Of a DNA stretch of 64,000 nt, positions 25,212-33,467 are shown one piece after another. The stretch comes from Bacillota bacterium (GTDB lineage: Bacteria > Bacillota > Clostridia > Christensenellales > CAG-138). A program made the translations under genes and the position numbers. Positions within the stretch are counted from its first letter, which is position 1. Every line of letters begins with the position of its first letter. The notes under the pieces are model-generated. The model worked only from the letters and a program-made list of their open reading frames with translations, did no database searches and was not told the origin of the DNA. The stretch spans positions 1 to 64,000 of the forward strand of contig JAEXEN010000036.1 in the NCBI GenBank assembly GCA_023400985.1, given 5' to 3'.

Positions 25212-26789
25212 CTAATTTTCCGTCCAGATGGCGAGCTGCATTTCTACCGTGCGCTTCAGCATGGTAAGACCGTTGACAATGCGGCAGCCGCGTTTTTGCG
25301 CCGTACTTAAAAAGCGCGTCGGCGAAGGGTCATAAACCGCGTCAAAGCATACGTGCGAAGGGAGAAACGCGTCTTCTGGGAAGGGCGTATCGTTGACGTT
25401 CGGCCACATGCCGCGGCCCGAAAGGTTCAATATCACGCCGCAGTGCGGCGCCGTGGCAAGATAATTTTCGTCGCTTGCCGGCAGGGCAAAAAACACGCCG
25501 GGGAAGCTTTTGTTGAATTCTTCCGCAAGCACAAAGGAGCTTCTGGAGCGGGAGGAAATATAGACGCGCTTTGCTTTTTGCTGCGCAAGTTCAAAACACA
25601 TAGCCCGTGCGGTCCCGCCCGCGCCGATGCACAAAAACGTTTCGCCCTCTACCGTTACACCGCCTTCTCGGCATAATGCTTCTACGCCCGCGACGCCGTC
25701 GGTATTGAACCCGTGCCATTTCCCGTTTCGGTCTGCCGCGGTATTGCACGTGCCGGAGCGCGAAACGGAGGCGTCAAGCTCATCCAAATACTTTACGATG
25801 TCGGTCTTGTACGGCTTGGTGACGGCAAAGCCCTTTATGCTTGCCGCACGAAGTCCCTTTATGACCGTATCGAGCTCTTCCTTCCGCGTTTCTATGGGGA
25901 AATAGAAGTAAGGCAGCCCTTTTTTTATAAACAGTTTGTTCAGCATGCGCGGCGAGAGTGCCTGCGTGAGCGGCGCGCCTAAAAACGCGAAAAGCGCGGT
26001 ATCGGACAAAAGCGCGGAAAGGCCCGCCGCCTGCGCTTCAAAATAGGTCCTATGAAAAAGCCCGATCGTCGTTTTCGTGCTTGGGGCGCTCAACTGGCCC
26101 GGGTCGGTTTTCATTTGTGCGGATGCAAACGCGGCTGCGGAGCCGAAAGCCGAACCGATGAGGCGGCTTAAAACACCATTTTCGCCGGGCGCCATCGCAA
26201 TGAGTACGGTTTCGGGGAATTCTTTTTGAAAGCGCGCACAAGCCGCAAAAAGCTCTTTCAAGTTCCCCGCGGCGAGCTTTACGGCGCGCGCGCCTGTAGC
26301 CTTCATGTCGCATAAAAGCGCATAAAGCTCCTCGCGCGGCGGTAAAAAATCCGGCACGTGGCGGGAGCACAACGTTTCGCAGCCCAAAGCGCGTATTTTT
26401 GCTATGAGCATTTGGGTTTGCGTAGGAGAAGAACTGTATTCCACGTCGATGAGGTCTGCGCAGCCGCTTTTTGCGGCAGCAAGGAGTATTTGGGTTCCTT
26501 TCTCCAAGCCGCATTCGAACCGGCCGCCCTGCTCTAAGCTTCTGAGCGTAAAAAGGAGAGGCGTTTTTTTAAGCGCCTCGCGCAACGCAAAAAGCGCGGC
26601 GTTTAGGGCGCCGGGGTCGTTGACGCCTAAAAAAAAGTCCGCGCGCCATTCCACGATATCCGCGCCGCTTTCAACCGCCGTACGCGCCGCTTCGAGCACG
26701 CCCAAAAGCGTTGGAGCCGCCGCGGGAACGATGACCTTCGGAAGCCCTTGGCCGAGCTTCACGCCGCGCAGATCGAGGAAAGTTTCCAT
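25212..26789 (-). CDS. aroDE: Bifunctional 3-dehydroquinate dehydratase / shikimate dehydrogenase (AroD-AroE fusion)
   Basis: This 525-residue protein joins two consecutive shikimate-pathway enzymes. Residues 1-255 form a type I dehydroquinase: 'VEWRADF' at 46-52, R83 in 'FTLRS', H144, Schiff-base K171 in 'ARAVKLAAGN', and 'DPGQLS'. Residues 265-525 form shikimate dehydrogenase: 'LGAPLTQALSPRMLNKLF', 'GFAVTKPYK' with the catalytic Lys, 'NTDGVAG', and the NADP-site 'CIGAGGTARAM'. In the shikimate site one serine of the usual HSLSP motif is Ala ('QALSP'), and the C-terminal 'MLKRTVEMQLAIW' lacks the usual Gln after ML. GGAG precedes the ATG. No other aro gene is nearby. Fusion is clear; full activity of the second half is less certain. 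Confidence 0.9.
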   Translation of the reverse strand: METFLDLRGVKLGQGLPKVIVPAAAPTLLGVLEAARTAVESGADIVEWRADFFLGVNDPGALNAALFALREALKKTPLLFTLRSLEQGGRFECGLEKGTQILLAAAKSGCADLIDVEYSSSPTQTQMLIAKIRALGCETLCSRHVPDFLPPREELYALLCDMKATGARAVKLAAGNLKELFAACARFQKEFPETVLIAMAPGENGVLSRLIGSAFGSAAAFASAQMKTDPGQLSAPSTKTTIGLFHRTYFEAQAAGLSALLSDTALFAFLGAPLTQALSPRMLNKLFIKKGLPYFYFPIETRKEELDTVIKGLRAASIKGFAVTKPYKTDIVKYLDELDASVSRSGTCNTAADRNGKWHGFNTDGVAGVEALCREGGVTVEGETFLCIGAGGTARAMCFELAQQKAKRVYISSRSRSSFVLAEEFNKSFPGVFFALPASDENYLATAPHCGVILNLSGRGMWPNVNDTPFPEDAFLPSHVCFDAVYDPSPTRFLSTAQKRGCRIVNGLTMLKRTVEMQLAIWTEN

Positions 26790-26805
26790 AAAATCTCCGT
26801 CTCCG

Positions 26806-28266
26806 TCAGTCGAGCGCTTTTTCGATGTCCTTCAAAATATGTTTGTAGCAGCGCACCGCGGCGTAAAGCGCGGAAGCGTGGATGTTTTCGTTTGCCGCGT
26901 GTACGGAGGAAAACTGCTGCTGCGTCATGCGGATGGGGGAAAAGCGGATACAGTTTTCGGATAGGACCTCGTAGTTGCGCGCGTCGGTGCCGCCCGTCAT
27001 CACAAAGGGCGCCGCACCCGCGTCGGGAAAATCTTCCCGCGCACAATTCTCAATATACTTGTACATCTTTCCCTCAATATCCACGAGCGCGGAGGCGTCG
27101 TGCTCGGATTGGACCTCGAGCGTCAAGCCGTGCTTTTGGGCGATTTTTTCAAGCGCCTTGAGAGAAGCCTCCAAATTCTGGTGGTGCGACAAGCGGAGGT
27201 TCATAAGAACCGTGGCCTTCGAAGGCAAAACATTGGGCGCATCGGAGCCCTTCGCCATGGTGAACGCGCAGGTTGTGGAAAGCAAAGCCCCTGCGGCGGA
27301 GGAAACGGCGGGCATAAATGCGAGCGCGAGGGGCTTGAAGAGCCATAGGTTGCCGAGCAAAAAGCGCATGGGGAAATGCATGGAGGGCGCGACCGCTTCG
27401 AGCATGGCGTGCACCTCGCGGCTCATTTCGCGGCGGAAGGGGAAACGGCGCTCAACCTCCGCCATAAAGCGGCCGAGCCGTACGAGCGGCGTGTTGCGCG
27501 GCGGCATGCTCGAATGCCCGCCCGCAGCCTTGGCGGTCACAAGCACATCCGCGTAGCCCTTTTCGGTGATACCGATCATAGAGTAGGGCCTGTCCACACC
27601 TGCCATGGGTTCCTCGAGCACCGCGCCGCCCTCGTCGAGCACGAGCGCGAAACGGACGTTCTTTTCCCGCAAGTACTGTACGATGCGCTTTGCTCCGTTC
27701 CCTTGCGTTTCCTCGTCCACGGCGGTGGTCAGATAAAGGTCGCGGGGCGGTTCATAACCTTCCTTAAGAAGCTCCTCCACGGCCTGAAATTCCGAAAAGA
27801 CGGTGCATTTGCAGTCGAGCGCGCCGCGCCCGTAGAGCACGCCGCCCTCGATGATACCCGCAAACGGCGGGTGTTTCCATTCCCCCGCGGCGGGCACAAC
27901 GTCCTGATGCCCCATCAACAGCACCCCGTCCTTTTCGGGATGTGCGCTTTTGAGACGGTAAACAAGGTTGCCGTCAAGCTCCGCGCGCTCCATTTTTTCG
28001 TGCACGAGCGGAAAAAGCGTTTCGAGGGTTTTATGAAGCTCGTGAAATGACGCAAGCGCTTCGTCCGATGAATCTTTTGCCGAAGGGGTGGGGATCTTAA
28101 TCATTTCGGCAAGGCGCCGCGCGTAATCAAGCGCGGCGTTTTCGTCTTCCTCGGGCCGCGGGGCGGGAGGAGCGGCTTTGATGCGCGCCGCGCGTACGGC
28201 GGCGACGGCAAGAAGGAGCAATAAAACACCCAAAAGGTATAACAATACGATCCCGACGGTTCCCAT
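26806..28266 (-). CDS. Membrane-anchored M20 family peptidase (carboxypeptidase S/PM20D1-like)
   Basis: This 486-residue metallopeptidase has one N-terminal hydrophobic segment (residues 4-27) and then an M20 domain: 'MGHQDVVPA' (metal His, catalytic Asp), 'GRGALDCKC' (bridging Asp), 'VDEETQGNGA' (Glu pair), 'LDEGGAV' and a late 'SSVHAANENI' His. The length and spacing resemble the Gly-X carboxypeptidase/PM20D1 group. The ATG at 28266 follows AGGGGGG. It is the first gene of the operon with aroDE and malQ and has a good promoter at 28327-28355. The substrate is probably an N-acyl amino acid or dipeptide (inference). Confidence 0.85.
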   Translation of the reverse strand: MGTVGIVLLYLLGVLLLLLAVAAVRAARIKAAPPAPRPEEDENAALDYARRLAEMIKIPTPSAKDSSDEALASFHELHKTLETLFPLVHEKMERAELDGNLVYRLKSAHPEKDGVLLMGHQDVVPAAGEWKHPPFAGIIEGGVLYGRGALDCKCTVFSEFQAVEELLKEGYEPPRDLYLTTAVDEETQGNGAKRIVQYLREKNVRFALVLDEGGAVLEEPMAGVDRPYSMIGITEKGYADVLVTAKAAGGHSSMPPRNTPLVRLGRFMAEVERRFPFRREMSREVHAMLEAVAPSMHFPMRFLLGNLWLFKPLALAFMPAVSSAAGALLSTTCAFTMAKGSDAPNVLPSKATVLMNLRLSHHQNLEASLKALEKIAQKHGLTLEVQSEHDASALVDIEGKMYKYIENCAREDFPDAGAAPFVMTGGTDARNYEVLSENCIRFSPIRMTQQQFSSVHAANENIHASALYAAVRCYKHILKDIEKALD

Positions 28267-28326
28267 ACCTGACCCCCCTAATCTTTCGCGTATTTTGCCG
28301 GAAATACGCATAAATCCATATTCTAC

Positions 28327-28355
28327 ATGATATTGCGCCGCCGCGCCGCTGTCAA
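28327..28355 (-). promoter_or_regulatory. Promoter of the M20-aroDE-malQ operon
   Basis: On the minus strand TTGACA and TATCAT are 17 bases apart, 61 bases before the ATG at 28266. Confidence 0.6.
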
Positions 28356-28411
28356 CAAACGCTGCCGTACGGATGTGGCGCGCGCTTTATCTGTGCCGTT
28401 GCGCATAGGCT

Positions 28412-28560
28412 CCATGCAGGAGATTCTTCGCCTGCGACGCCCGCAGGCTAGTGCCTGAAGGCGTCTCCCGCCTGAGGGCCGGGCTCAGAATGACAGTGCT
28501 TTCGGGCGCGCTCTCGTTTTTACTGTCATTCTGAGCGCAAGCGAAGAATCCCTTTCGAGC
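28412..28560. repeat. Large inverted repeat with an inserted module
   Basis: GATTCTTCGC (28422-28431) and GCGAAGAATC (about 28542-28551) are inverted, as are GCTCAGAATGACAGT (28483-28497) and ACTGTCATTCTGAGC (about 28523-28537). The right arm has only GCAA between its two blocks, while the left arm has about 50 extra bases (28431-28482). Those extra bases match the repeat at 9166-9216 on the opposite strand. A short uninterrupted relative lies at 53175-53212. Confidence 0.7.
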
Positions 28561-28618
28561 TATAGCTTAAATGGAGGACGTTGATGCTATCCGCCTTTTA
28601 CAACATCCGTACCATCAC

Positions 28619-28647
28619 AAAAGGAGCCCGATATTTGGGCTCCTTTT
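28619..28647. terminator. Terminator of the hydratase gene, probably bidirectional
   Basis: AAAAGGAGCCC and GGGCTCCTTTT pair around a six- to seven-base loop with A/T tracts on both sides. It lies 175 bases beyond the hydratase stop, after a repeat module. Confidence 0.75.
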
Positions 28648-28697
28648 CGCGAAAAGCATAGGCTCTCTATTTTTATAAAGTTCTTTTGATTCTTGCC

Positions 28698-28800
28698 CGC
28701 AGTTCGCAATAGTCGTTCCGCTCCTTGGGTCGCGTTACTCCTTTGCTCACTGGGCTTCCGCCTCGCTTCTTCTGCCACTTTCAGCGCTCGGCTCCGCTCT
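28698..28800 (-). repeat. Mosaic intergenic repeat, second copy
   Basis: The minus strand matches the plus strand at 9119-9169 and 9228-9262 (GGCGGAAGCCC, GAGCGGAACGACTATTGC against GAGCAATACGACTATTGC). It directly follows the hydratase gene. Confidence 0.65.
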
Positions 28801-28821
28801 TTCAAGAAAAGTAACGTCCCC

Positions 28822-31071
28822 CTACTTCCCCATCCGTGCGGCATAGTAGTTCATCAGGCAGCCGTCGAGCAGGATCTGGCGCTCGTCGGGCGTGAGGCCT
28901 TTGATGTGGAGCATGATATCGCTTACCTTGCCGGCTTTGGTCACGACCTTGGCGGGGATGTTTTCGATGCCATCCTGCACGGCTTTGCGGATGCCGGGCA
29001 CGAATACCATATCGCCCGGTTCGTAGTCAAACGGCGTGCCGGCGTCGAGTGTGAAGGGGAGGATGCCCCAGTTGATGCAGTTGCTGCGGTAGCGCTTGGT
29101 GGCGTACTCGTAGCAGATGTTGGCGAGGCCGCCGAGCACACGCTGGCTAGAGGCAGCCTGTTCGCGGGCGCTGCCGTCGCCGGGTTTCATAGCGAAAAGG
29201 CAGGAGCCGATGCCCGTAAATTTCACAAGCTCTTGGGCGTTGCCGACGAAGCTGAGCGCATCGAGCACATTCCTTGCGGCGTTGCCGTCGCGGCGGCCTT
29301 GCTCGAGTTCAGCGATCTCCTTGGAGCGGCCTACGTATTCGGGCACGCGGCGGGAAAGGGTGAACTGCGCGAGCTTAATGGGGTTGGAACGGTAGGACGA
29401 GGTCTCGCCCGAGGGGATGAGCTCGTCTGTGGTGGTAACCGCGTCGCGGATGACGGCGGCGAGGGGAAGGAGCACGTTTTCGGTGAGCGGGTACATCTTG
29501 GGCCAGTCGGCAATGTTGGGGCCGAATTTCAGCTCCACGGCGGGGTCCGCCTTCTTGTAGCCGTTGTAAACGCGCTTTTCGTAGATGCTGCCGTCGAAAT
29601 GGTATTCGACGTCGGGAATATCATAATCAATCTCCGTCGCGGCGGTGATGACGCCGCCGTTTTTCGCGGTGGCCGCGATGGAGCGCGCATCCATGAGCGC
29701 CACGGCGGCAACCTGTCCGTCGCCGGGCTTGGAGCCCTCGCGGTTGGGGAAGTTGCGGGTGGTGTGGCGGATGGAAAGGCCCTGGTTCGCGGGCACGTCG
29801 CCCGCGCCGAAGCAGGGACCGCAGAAGCTGGGTTTCATGATGGCGCCCGCCTTGAGGAGCTTCTGGGAAGCGCCCACGCGGGTGAGGTCGAGGCTCACGG
29901 GGACGCTCGTCGGGTAAACGGAAAGGCTGAAGTAGCCGTTGCCGATATCGCCGCCGTCCAAAATTTCCGCGGCTTCCACGATGTTGTCGAACAGTCCGCC
30001 CGCGCAGCCGGCGATGATGCCCTGCTCCGCGTGTACGTTGCCCTGTTCGTCGATCTTGGATACGAGATCGAGCTTCGCTTTGCCGCCGAGCTGCTTTGCG
30101 GCGCCCTCTTCCACCTTCTTGAGGATCTCCTTGGCGTTTGCCTTGAACTCGCGGATGGTGTAGGCGTTGCTCGGGTGGAAGGGGAGCGCTATCATCGGCT
30201 CGACCTTGTCGAGCTCTATGGTGATCATACCGTCGTAGTACGCGCCGTCTTTGGGAGCGAGTTTCTTGTACGCATCCTTGCGGGCGTGTATCTCATAGAA
30301 GCGCTCCACTTTCTCGTCGGTCTCCCAGATGGAGCTTAAGCAGGTGGTTTCGGTGGTCATCACGTCGATGCCGTTTCTGAATTCCACGGGCAGGCTGTGT
30401 ACGCCGGGGCCCGCGAATTCCATGACCTTGTTGTTGACAAAGCCGTTTTCGAACGTGGCCTTGACGAGCGCGATGGCGACGTCATGCGGGCCTACGCCGC
30501 GCCTGGGCTTGCCGGTGAGGTAAACGAGCACCACCTCGGGAACGTTGATATCGTAGGTATTGTTGAGAAGCTGCTTGGCGAGCTCGGGGCCGCCCTCGCC
30601 CACGCCCATGGTGCCGAGTGCCCCGTAGCGGGTATGGCTGTCGGAGCCTAAGATCATGGCGCCGCACCTTGCGAGCGCCTCACGCGCATAGGAATGGATA
30701 ACGCTTTGGTTTGCGGGCACGTAGATGCCGCCGTAACGCTTGGCCGCGGAGAGGCCGAATACGTGATCGTCCTCGTTGATGGTGCCGCCCACCGCGCAAA
30801 GGCTGTTGTGGCAGTTGGTCATGGCGTAGGGCATGGGGAATTCCTTCATGCCGCTCGCGCGCGCGGTCTGGATGATGCCCACGTAGGTAATATCGTGGGA
30901 AGCGAGGCTGTCGAAGCGTATTTTGAGCTTTTTCGGATCGTTCGACTTGTTGTGCGCGCGGAGGATGGAATAGGCCATCGTGCGCTCGCGGCCCTCGTCG
31001 GGCGAAAGGTTATAATTTTCCTGCGGGACACCGTTTACAAGATAAACGCCGTGGTTCTTCAGGGTTATCAT
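28822..31071 (-). CDS. Aconitase-family hydratase
   Basis: This 749-residue protein is related to aconitase but belongs to a divergent group annotated simply as hydratase. It has 'LGSDSHTRYGALGTMGVGEG' near residue 140, the cluster cysteines in 'IIAGCAGGLFDN' and 'SFCGPCFGAG' (C-x2-C), and a late swivel domain ending 'GIGSCLFAMKPGDGSAREQ' and 'YRSNCINWGILPF'. These support a 4Fe-4S cluster and a dehydration/hydration reaction; the substrate need not be citrate, and no citrate synthase or isocitrate dehydrogenase gene is near. GAGGTG precedes the ATG at 31071. It is divergent from the hemerythrin genes. Confidence 0.85.
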   Translation of the reverse strand: MITLKNHGVYLVNGVPQENYNLSPDEGRERTMAYSILRAHNKSNDPKKLKIRFDSLASHDITYVGIIQTARASGMKEFPMPYAMTNCHNSLCAVGGTINEDDHVFGLSAAKRYGGIYVPANQSVIHSYAREALARCGAMILGSDSHTRYGALGTMGVGEGGPELAKQLLNNTYDINVPEVVLVYLTGKPRRGVGPHDVAIALVKATFENGFVNNKVMEFAGPGVHSLPVEFRNGIDVMTTETTCLSSIWETDEKVERFYEIHARKDAYKKLAPKDGAYYDGMITIELDKVEPMIALPFHPSNAYTIREFKANAKEILKKVEEGAAKQLGGKAKLDLVSKIDEQGNVHAEQGIIAGCAGGLFDNIVEAAEILDGGDIGNGYFSLSVYPTSVPVSLDLTRVGASQKLLKAGAIMKPSFCGPCFGAGDVPANQGLSIRHTTRNFPNREGSKPGDGQVAAVALMDARSIAATAKNGGVITAATEIDYDIPDVEYHFDGSIYEKRVYNGYKKADPAVELKFGPNIADWPKMYPLTENVLLPLAAVIRDAVTTTDELIPSGETSSYRSNPIKLAQFTLSRRVPEYVGRSKEIAELEQGRRDGNAARNVLDALSFVGNAQELVKFTGIGSCLFAMKPGDGSAREQAASSQRVLGGLANICYEYATKRYRSNCINWGILPFTLDAGTPFDYEPGDMVFVPGIRKAVQDGIENIPAKVVTKAGKVSDIMLHIKGLTPDERQILLDGCLMNYYAARMGK

Positions 31072-31307
31072 GCTGCACCTCTTACTGCTTGATATTGGGG
31101 ATCGGCGAAAGAAAAGCTGTCTGCGGATTCATCTTAAACCAAAGCACGCGCGGTTGCAAGGAAGGCAAAGGAAGAATACCTGTATACATCAATTTTGTAT
31201 AAAAACCGGTACGGAAACCGCAGGGAAATGCCGATAAATAAGATAAGGGGTTAATTTCCCTTACCCAAAAGCAAACACCGTTTATATTTTTTATAGGAGG
31301 AACGCTT

Positions 31308-31709
31308 ATGCCTTGGAATCCCATACTATCAATCGGCGTGGAGAAGATCGACAAACAGCACGAGGCGCTGTTTCAAAAAGCCGAAGCGCTTTTTGAGGCC
31401 GGAAAAAACGGAAAATCGAAGGAGTACATCGGCGAGCTTTTAAGTTTTCTGGGCGAATATACGGTGACCCACTTCAGGGATGAGGAAGCGTATATGGCCG
31501 CGATCGGCTACCCGGGGCTTGCGGAGCAAAAACAGCAACACAAGGGCTTTATAGACCACTTCACAGCGCTCAAGGGGGAGTATGAAAGAAGCGGCGGAAA
31601 AATCCTCCTTATCTTAAACGCGAACAAATTCATCATCGACTGGCTTACGCAGCATATCTCCGTGGAGGACAAGAAAATAGGGGAATTCGCGAAACAAGCG
31701 GGAAAATAG
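31308..31709 (+). CDS. Bacteriohemerythrin, tandem copy 1
   Basis: This 133-residue four-helix protein of the hemerythrin family binds a di-iron centre and, in anaerobes, is thought to sense, carry or scavenge O2. Ligands seen: H18 ('DKQH'), H55 and E59 ('HFRDEE'), H78, H116 and D121 ('HISVED'). The position of the usual first His of the HKxxH motif is Q74 ('QKQQH'), so one canonical ligand is replaced. TAGGAGG precedes the ATG. The next gene is a close paralogue 40 bases downstream. Confidence 0.9.
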   Translation: MPWNPILSIGVEKIDKQHEALFQKAEALFEAGKNGKSKEYIGELLSFLGEYTVTHFRDEEAYMAAIGYPGLAEQKQQHKGFIDHFTALKGEYERSGGKILLILNANKFIIDWLTQHISVEDKKIGEFAKQAGK

Positions 31710-31749
31710 CGCTTTCACCTTAAACCAAAAATAGAAGGAGGTAATTTTC

Positions 31750-32151
31750 ATGCCATGGAATCCTTCGCTTGCGATCGGCGTAGACGCGATCGACAAGCAG
31801 CACATGACCTGGTTCGACAAGGCCGACCAGCTTTTCGAGGCCGGAAGGAACCACAAATCCGCCGAGTTCGTGGGTGAGATGCTGGATTTTTTGGACGACT
31901 ACACCAAAAAGCATTTCCACGATGAGGAAACGTACATGCTTTCCATCAACTACCCGGGGTATGCAAACCAGAAGGCGCAGCACACAGCGTTTTTGGAGAA
32001 CCTCAAAAAGCTCAAGGCGGACTACGCGCAGTCCGGCGGGAACATCCTTGTGGTACTCAATGCCAACCAGCTCGTGGTAGACTGGCTCATCAAGCATATC
32101 TCCACCACGGACAGGCAGCTCGGAGACTATGCAAAGAGCATAGGGAAGTAG
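31750..32151 (+). CDS. Bacteriohemerythrin, tandem copy 2
   Basis: This has the same length and layout as copy 1, beginning 'MPWNPSLAIGVDAIDKQH'. H18, H55, E59, H78, H116 and D121 are conserved and position 74 is again Gln ('QKAQH'). AAGGAGG precedes the ATG. The shared ends and equal length indicate a tandem duplication; many surface residues differ, so the event is not recent. The shared Gln shows the substitution predates the duplication. Likely role: oxygen handling together with copy 1. Confidence 0.9.
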   Translation: MPWNPSLAIGVDAIDKQHMTWFDKADQLFEAGRNHKSAEFVGEMLDFLDDYTKKHFHDEETYMLSINYPGYANQKAQHTAFLENLKKLKADYAQSGGNILVVLNANQLVVDWLIKHISTTDRQLGDYAKSIGK

Positions 32152-32159
32152 CGGTTTCA

Positions 32160-32191
32160 ATAAAAAGCACGGGCGTATGCCTGCGTTTTTA
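32160..32191 (+). terminator. Terminator of the hemerythrin pair
   Basis: AAAAAGCACGGGC pairs imperfectly with GCCTGCGTTTTT around GTAT, ending in TTTTTATTT. Confidence 0.6.
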
Positions 32192-32279
32192 TTTCGCAAC
32201 CTGCGGTATACAAAAAAGAAAAAGCAAGGGCATGGTATGCGCCTTATCGCCGTGGTATGCTGTTTCTGAGGTGAACGGC

Positions 32280-32957
32280 ATGGATTTTCAGGAAAAGCTG
32301 CAATATTTCAGAAAGCAAAAAGGCCTTTCGCAGGAGGTGCTCGGGGAAAAGCTAGGCGTCTCGCGGCAGGCGGTGGCGAAGTGGGAAACCGGCGTTGCGC
32401 TGCCGGATATAAATAACCTCGTGGCGCTGAGCAGCCTTCTAAGCATAACGCTCGACAGGCTTTTGAAGGACGATGAAAACGAGTGCCATATAGAGGCCGG
32501 TAAGAACGGCTCGTCCTCGTCGGAGCGTCTGAAGGAATTTTTGTGCGAGGCAAAGAAGCGCACCTATGCGGCGAGCGGTCCGCAAAACGCGCCCTCGCGC
32601 CCCAATTCGCACGATTTTTTGTATGAGCGCGGCGAATTTATCTATATAGATACCTATCTCGGCGGCGAGCGTTTCGCGGGGGAGGAAGCCGTATGGGAAA
32701 ACGGCGTTCCCGTCTGGGTCATGAATTACGCAGGACGCGTACTCGAGGAGCGTTTTTCGGTTAAATTTCTGTGCGAGGCGCTGCTGCTCGTTCCGGAAGC
32801 ATTCCCCTGCCGCGGCCCCGCGCTCCATAAAAACGGCGATTACACCTACACCTGCCGCACGCAAGGCGATTTCTCGTGGTACGAGGGAATTGAAGAGATC
32901 TTCTGCCTCGATACGAAGGTATACGAATGCCGGTTCCACGGGGGAAGTCTGGTGTAG
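32280..32957 (+). CDS. XRE-family regulator with C-terminal DUF5680 domain
   Basis: This 225-residue protein has a Cro/C1 helix-turn-helix at residues 5-60 ('LSQEVLGEKLGVSRQAVAKW') and a C-terminal domain from about residue 105 ('DFLYERGEFIYIDTYLGGE', 'VWENGVPVWVMNYAGRVL'). The second domain matches DUF5680, commonly found behind such a helix-turn-helix in Clostridia and of unknown function. The ATG at 32280 follows GAGGTG. Targets are unknown; it stands between the hemerythrins and a repeat region. Confidence 0.85.
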   Translation: MDFQEKLQYFRKQKGLSQEVLGEKLGVSRQAVAKWETGVALPDINNLVALSSLLSITLDRLLKDDENECHIEAGKNGSSSSERLKEFLCEAKKRTYAASGPQNAPSRPNSHDFLYERGEFIYIDTYLGGERFAGEEAVWENGVPVWVMNYAGRVLEERFSVKFLCEALLLVPEAFPCRGPALHKNGDYTYTCRTQGDFSWYEGIEEIFCLDTKVYECRFHGGSLV

Positions 32958-33027
32958 TTGGCCCAAAGCGGAACAATGCGGACGCGTCCCGCGCAAGCGG
33001 CATTCCACCAGCCAAGATAAAAAACGC

Positions 33028-33128
33028 GGCGGCATGAAAATCATGCCGCCCTACATTTGTAATACAATCCCCTGCAAAAACACGCGGGCTACCTTTGCGG
33101 TATACACGGGGGGATGAGGCATTCCGCC
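33028..33128 (+). repeat. Two short REP-like hairpins
   Basis: GGCGGCATGA-AAA-TCATGCCGCC (33028-33050) is followed by CTAC, and GGGGGGATG-AGG-CATTCCGCC (33108-33128, imperfect) is followed by TTAC. The same design, a G-rich left arm, a short loop, a C-rich right arm and a CTAC tail, occurs at 51449-51467, 51500-51521 and 54984-55002 with different stems. Confidence 0.6.
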
Positions 33129-33162
33129 TTACAACAGAAACAATATACCCGCACCCACCCTT

Positions 33163-33467
33163 GCGAAACGGCCAAGCCGTTTCGCTGGGGGCCGAGGGCC
33201 GAGCCCCCGAAACTCCGGGGATCAATAAGGGGCCACGCCCCTTATTTTATTCCGGTTTCGGCGACATGCGCGCGTCCGGCAAAGCCGGAGCCCTTCGGGC
33301 CAAGGCCTGCGGCCTTGCGCGCCAAAACGGATGAAAACCGTAGGTTTTCGTTCCTCTCACGGTTTGCCGCACGGAAATGCGCAGCATTTCAGGCAAACCG
33401 TGAAAACCCGCCGCAGCGACCCTCGCGGAAATGGCGCAGCCATTTCTGCGACCGCGAAGCGGCGTCA
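33163..33467 (+). repeat. Covarying hairpin repeat, copy A (longest)
   Basis: Successive stems are GCGAAACGGC/GCCGTTTCGC (33163-33185), GGGGGC/GCCCCC (33187-33208), AATAAGGGGC/GCCCCTTATT (33224-33246), TCCGGC/GCCGGA (33275-33289), CAAGGCC/GGCCTTG (33301-33317), GAAAACC/GGTTTTC (33333-33349), an outer CACGGTTTGCC/GGCAAACCGTG (33358-33402) enclosing GAAATGC/GCATTTC, and GAAATGGC/GCCATTTC (33428-33446). The right end GCGTCAGC contains the stop codon of hpt (33465-33467, minus strand). Together with 33028-33128 this fills the whole gap between the XRE gene and hpt. Confidence 0.8.

Noticed and set aside
28693..30339. 548-codon open frame on the plus strand
   Set aside because: It lies wholly antisense to the aconitase-family gene and a repeat, has no family motifs, and its His/Gly/Ala-rich composition is that of shadow frames in GC-rich code.
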